Positions 5,978 through 7,211 of a DNA stretch of 7,211 nt are shown here, piece after piece. The notes beneath the pieces are model-generated. The model was not told where the DNA came from. It did no database searches and saw only the letters and a list, made by a program, of their open reading frames with translations. The DNA is from an uncultured Mycoplasmatota bacterium. GTDB lineage: Bacteria > Bacillota_I > Bacilli_A > RF39 > UBA660. Numbering within the stretch: the first letter of the stretch is position 1; each line of letters starts with the position of its first letter. The DNA is taken from NCBI GenBank assembly GCA_900554615.1, contig USIB01000063.1, forward strand, positions 1 through 7,211, given 5' to 3'. The position numbers and the translations under genes were made by a program.

Positions 5978-6008
5978 TATATATTTACTAAATTATATTT
6001 AAGATAAC

Positions 6009-6037
6009 AAAAAAAGATGACTTTATGTGGTCACCTT
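6009..6037 (-). terminator. Intrinsic terminator of the two-gene hypothetical operon
   Basis: On the minus strand AAGGTGAC (6037-6030) pairs with GTCATCTT (6021-6014) with one G-U pair and an 8-nt loop, followed directly by a run of T. It lies just past the stop at 6043 and separates this operon from the CmpB-like gene downstream. Confidence 0.8.
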
Positions 6038-6042
6038 CTATG

Positions 6043-6666
6043 TTATGGAGTTAATTTTCTAGGCATTCCTTTTTCTTCATTATCTAACCAAACAATATCT
6101 CCAAATGGCATATTATGTTTAGCATATATTGCTTCTACTTCTTCTCTACTTACACCTTTGCTATACCATTCGAAATATCTTTGATACATACTACTTTGTT
6201 TAAATAACGCTACTCTACCATTTATAGTAAATAAATCTAAGATTTTACTTTCATCTTCTTCTTTAACTTTTTTAAAGCCAAATCTTTCTAAATCTAGTAC
6301 AGCATTGAGCGTTTTTACTGAGAAAAATGAGCAAGATTCAATACCATCTTTTTTTTCAATAAAGTCCGTTAAATAAGATAATACTTTAAAGGCTTCTTCA
6401 CGAGTCATTCCTTCAGGAAGTGTGGATGGGTCAAAAGCCCAGTCTATCATACCAATACCACTTTGACCATATCTTGAACCGATCCTATGATAGTTAACAT
6501 AGTATAGTCGATATATGTTTTGATTTCCTATAGGATGATCTTTTAGATTAGTATAGAATTCTATATCACTTAATGATGATTGTACTGGTTCTGCTGGTGA
6601 TATTGATTCTAGTAGTTTGTCTTTTAAAGCTATTAATTTTTCCTTAAGTGTTAATTTTTCTTCCAT
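6043..6666 (-). CDS. Hypothetical cytoplasmic protein, unrecognised
   Basis: I do not recognise this 207-residue protein. It has no signal peptide or membrane segment. A charged, probably helical N-terminus (EEKLTLKEKLIALKDKLLE) precedes a mixed alpha/beta body with RLYYVNYHRIGSRYGQSGIGMIDWAFDP (52-79). The segment FEKKDG-like helix to LNAVLDLERFGFKKV (about 95-134) faintly resembles the end of a GNAT acetyltransferase fold, in which a helix leads to 'GFKKV'. The acetyl-CoA loop is not evident, so this is only a hint. The C-terminus is EKGMPRKLTP. The start ATG at 6666 has AAAGGA 9 nt upstream. It is the second gene of an operon, 16 bp after the 123-residue protein, and ends in a clear terminator. 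Confidence 0.75.
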   Translation of the reverse strand: MEEKLTLKEKLIALKDKLLESISPAEPVQSSLSDIEFYTNLKDHPIGNQNIYRLYYVNYHRIGSRYGQSGIGMIDWAFDPSTLPEGMTREEAFKVLSYLTDFIEKKDGIESCSFFSVKTLNAVLDLERFGFKKVKEEDESKILDLFTINGRVALFKQSSMYQRYFEWYSKGVSREEVEAIYAKHNMPFGDIVWLDNEEKGMPRKLTP

Positions 6667-6682
6667 AGTAAGTTTCCTTTGC

Positions 6683-7054
6683 TTATTTAGTTCTTTTTCT
6701 TTTTCTAGTAACGCCTTTAAAACATTCTAGATACATATCCATTAATTCTCTATCAGTTCCTTCAATAAATTGATTATTTTCAATATCAAACAATACTTTT
6801 ACACATGGATCACTATAATCAAAGCCTAGATTATATGCTGCTAAAATAGCAATATATTTAGAGTTATATCTCATCCATTCACGACTACATGAATAATTAT
6901 GTGTATAATAAAAGCCAATATTTGTTTTATTCTCACCTGATATAAGATTTACTTCTCTCCATTTATACCCACCATCTGTTTTATCTTCTAATTCGAGTAT
7001 ACATTCATCACTTATTTGTATTGTTTCTTTACCTAAACTATATGCGATTGACAT
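6683..7054 (-). CDS. Hypothetical small protein, unrecognised
   Basis: This 123-residue soluble protein has no match I recognise. It is acidic through the first 110 residues (ILELEDKTDGG, FDIENNQFIEGTDRELMDMYLE) and ends in a strongly basic tail (RKRKRTK). Aromatic-rich segments (GFYYTHNYSCSREWMRYNSKYIAILAAYNLGFDY, residues about 47-80, in two blocks around SREW) suggest a compact fold. There is no signal peptide or membrane helix. The ATG at 7054 follows a strong AAAGGAGG with 7-nt spacing. It is the first gene of the unit, and its promoter is flanked by a perfect inverted repeat. Co-transcription with the 207-residue gene suggests a joint function, which I cannot name. Confidence 0.75.
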   Translation of the reverse strand: MSIAYSLGKETIQISDECILELEDKTDGGYKWREVNLISGENKTNIGFYYTHNYSCSREWMRYNSKYIAILAAYNLGFDYSDPCVKVLFDIENNQFIEGTDRELMDMYLECFKGVTRKRKRTK

Positions 7055-7066
7055 AGTAAAACCTCC

Positions 7067-7110
7067 TTTGTTTCAATATTATAACATACATTTTTAAAAG
7101 TTGAAACAAA
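7067..7110 (-). promoter_or_regulatory. Operon promoter flanked by a 10-bp inverted repeat
   Basis: On the minus strand a perfect -10 TATAAT (7078-7083) precedes the strong RBS. The -35 is poor (TTTCAA, 7101-7106, 17 bp away). Two exact inverted arms, TTTGTTTCAA (7067-7076) and TTGAAACAAA (7101-7110), lie 24 bp apart and bracket the promoter. One covers the start-site/RBS side and the other the -35, so they look like paired operator half-sites. The weak -35 would suit an activator or a repressor acting there. Confidence 0.5.
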
Positions 7111-7161
7111 ATATTTTACACTATCTATTCATATACTTCTTAAAAAATAATCGTGAAATTG

Positions 7162-7209
7162 TGGTATAATTATATAAAAGAGAGTCTAGATTTATTTTTT
7201 AGAATGGAG
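7162..7209 (+). promoter_or_regulatory. Extended -10 promoter and likely RBS for a gene beyond the right edge
   Basis: TGGTATAAT (7162-7170) is a consensus extended -10 (TGnTATAAT) on the plus strand, with no good -35, as is usual for that class. GGAG (7206-7209) near the edge looks like a Shine-Dalgarno whose start codon would fall just outside the window. This promoter is divergent from the hypothetical operon, with the inverted repeat between them. Confidence 0.5.
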
Positions 7210-7211
7210 TG

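Noticed and set aside
1..7211. CRISPR array, tRNA, rRNA, phage or toxin-antitoxin genes
   Set aside because: No regularly spaced direct repeats, conserved RNA motifs or recognisable toxin/antitoxin pairs were seen; the small hypothetical pair has no toxin-like signature.

Overview
The window is very AT-rich DNA with standard-code bacterial genes: Trp is TGG throughout, and Shine-Dalgarno sites are of the AAGGAGG/AGGAG type. Codon bias and gene content (MATE-like flippase, CmpB-type membrane protein, zinc-ribbon/TM2 protein, DUF2752 protein, ZIP transporter) suggest a low-GC Bacillota genome, probably a gut-type Bacilli or Clostridia lineage. The species cannot be named from the sequence.

Layout. 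At the left edge is the 3' part of a flippase-like membrane protein (+, 1-672). It converges on a 571-residue protein with two helix-turn-helix domains (-, 685-2400), and one hairpin spans both stop codons. A complete IS481-like insertion sequence (about 2500-3638) sits between the promoter of the HTH gene and that of a divergent ZIP metal transporter (+, 3732-4526). Neither promoter appears to be broken. The ZIP gene has a palindrome resembling an MntR/DtxR-type box in its promoter region, which suggests metal-responsive control. Next comes a minus-strand block of small membrane proteins read from right to left: a CmpB-like protein (5260-5925), a zinc-ribbon/TM2 protein (4886-5218) and a DUF2752 protein (4518-4886). 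The last two are translationally coupled (TAATG). DUF2752 overlaps the end of the ZIP gene tail to tail by 9 bp. A second minus-strand unit of two unrecognised soluble proteins (7054 to 6043) ends in a clear intrinsic terminator. It starts beneath a promoter flanked by a perfect 10-bp inverted repeat. At the right edge a plus-strand extended -10 promoter drives a gene that begins outside the window.

No defence system, CRISPR array, tRNA or rRNA is visible. The less ordinary material is the double-HTH regulator with its long uncharacterised C-terminal region, the IS with a long internal hairpin and a possible read-through-silencing leader, the putative metal operator of the ZIP gene, the two operator-like palindromes over minus-strand promoters, and a ZIP terminator that appears to lie inside the opposing DUF2752 coding sequence.
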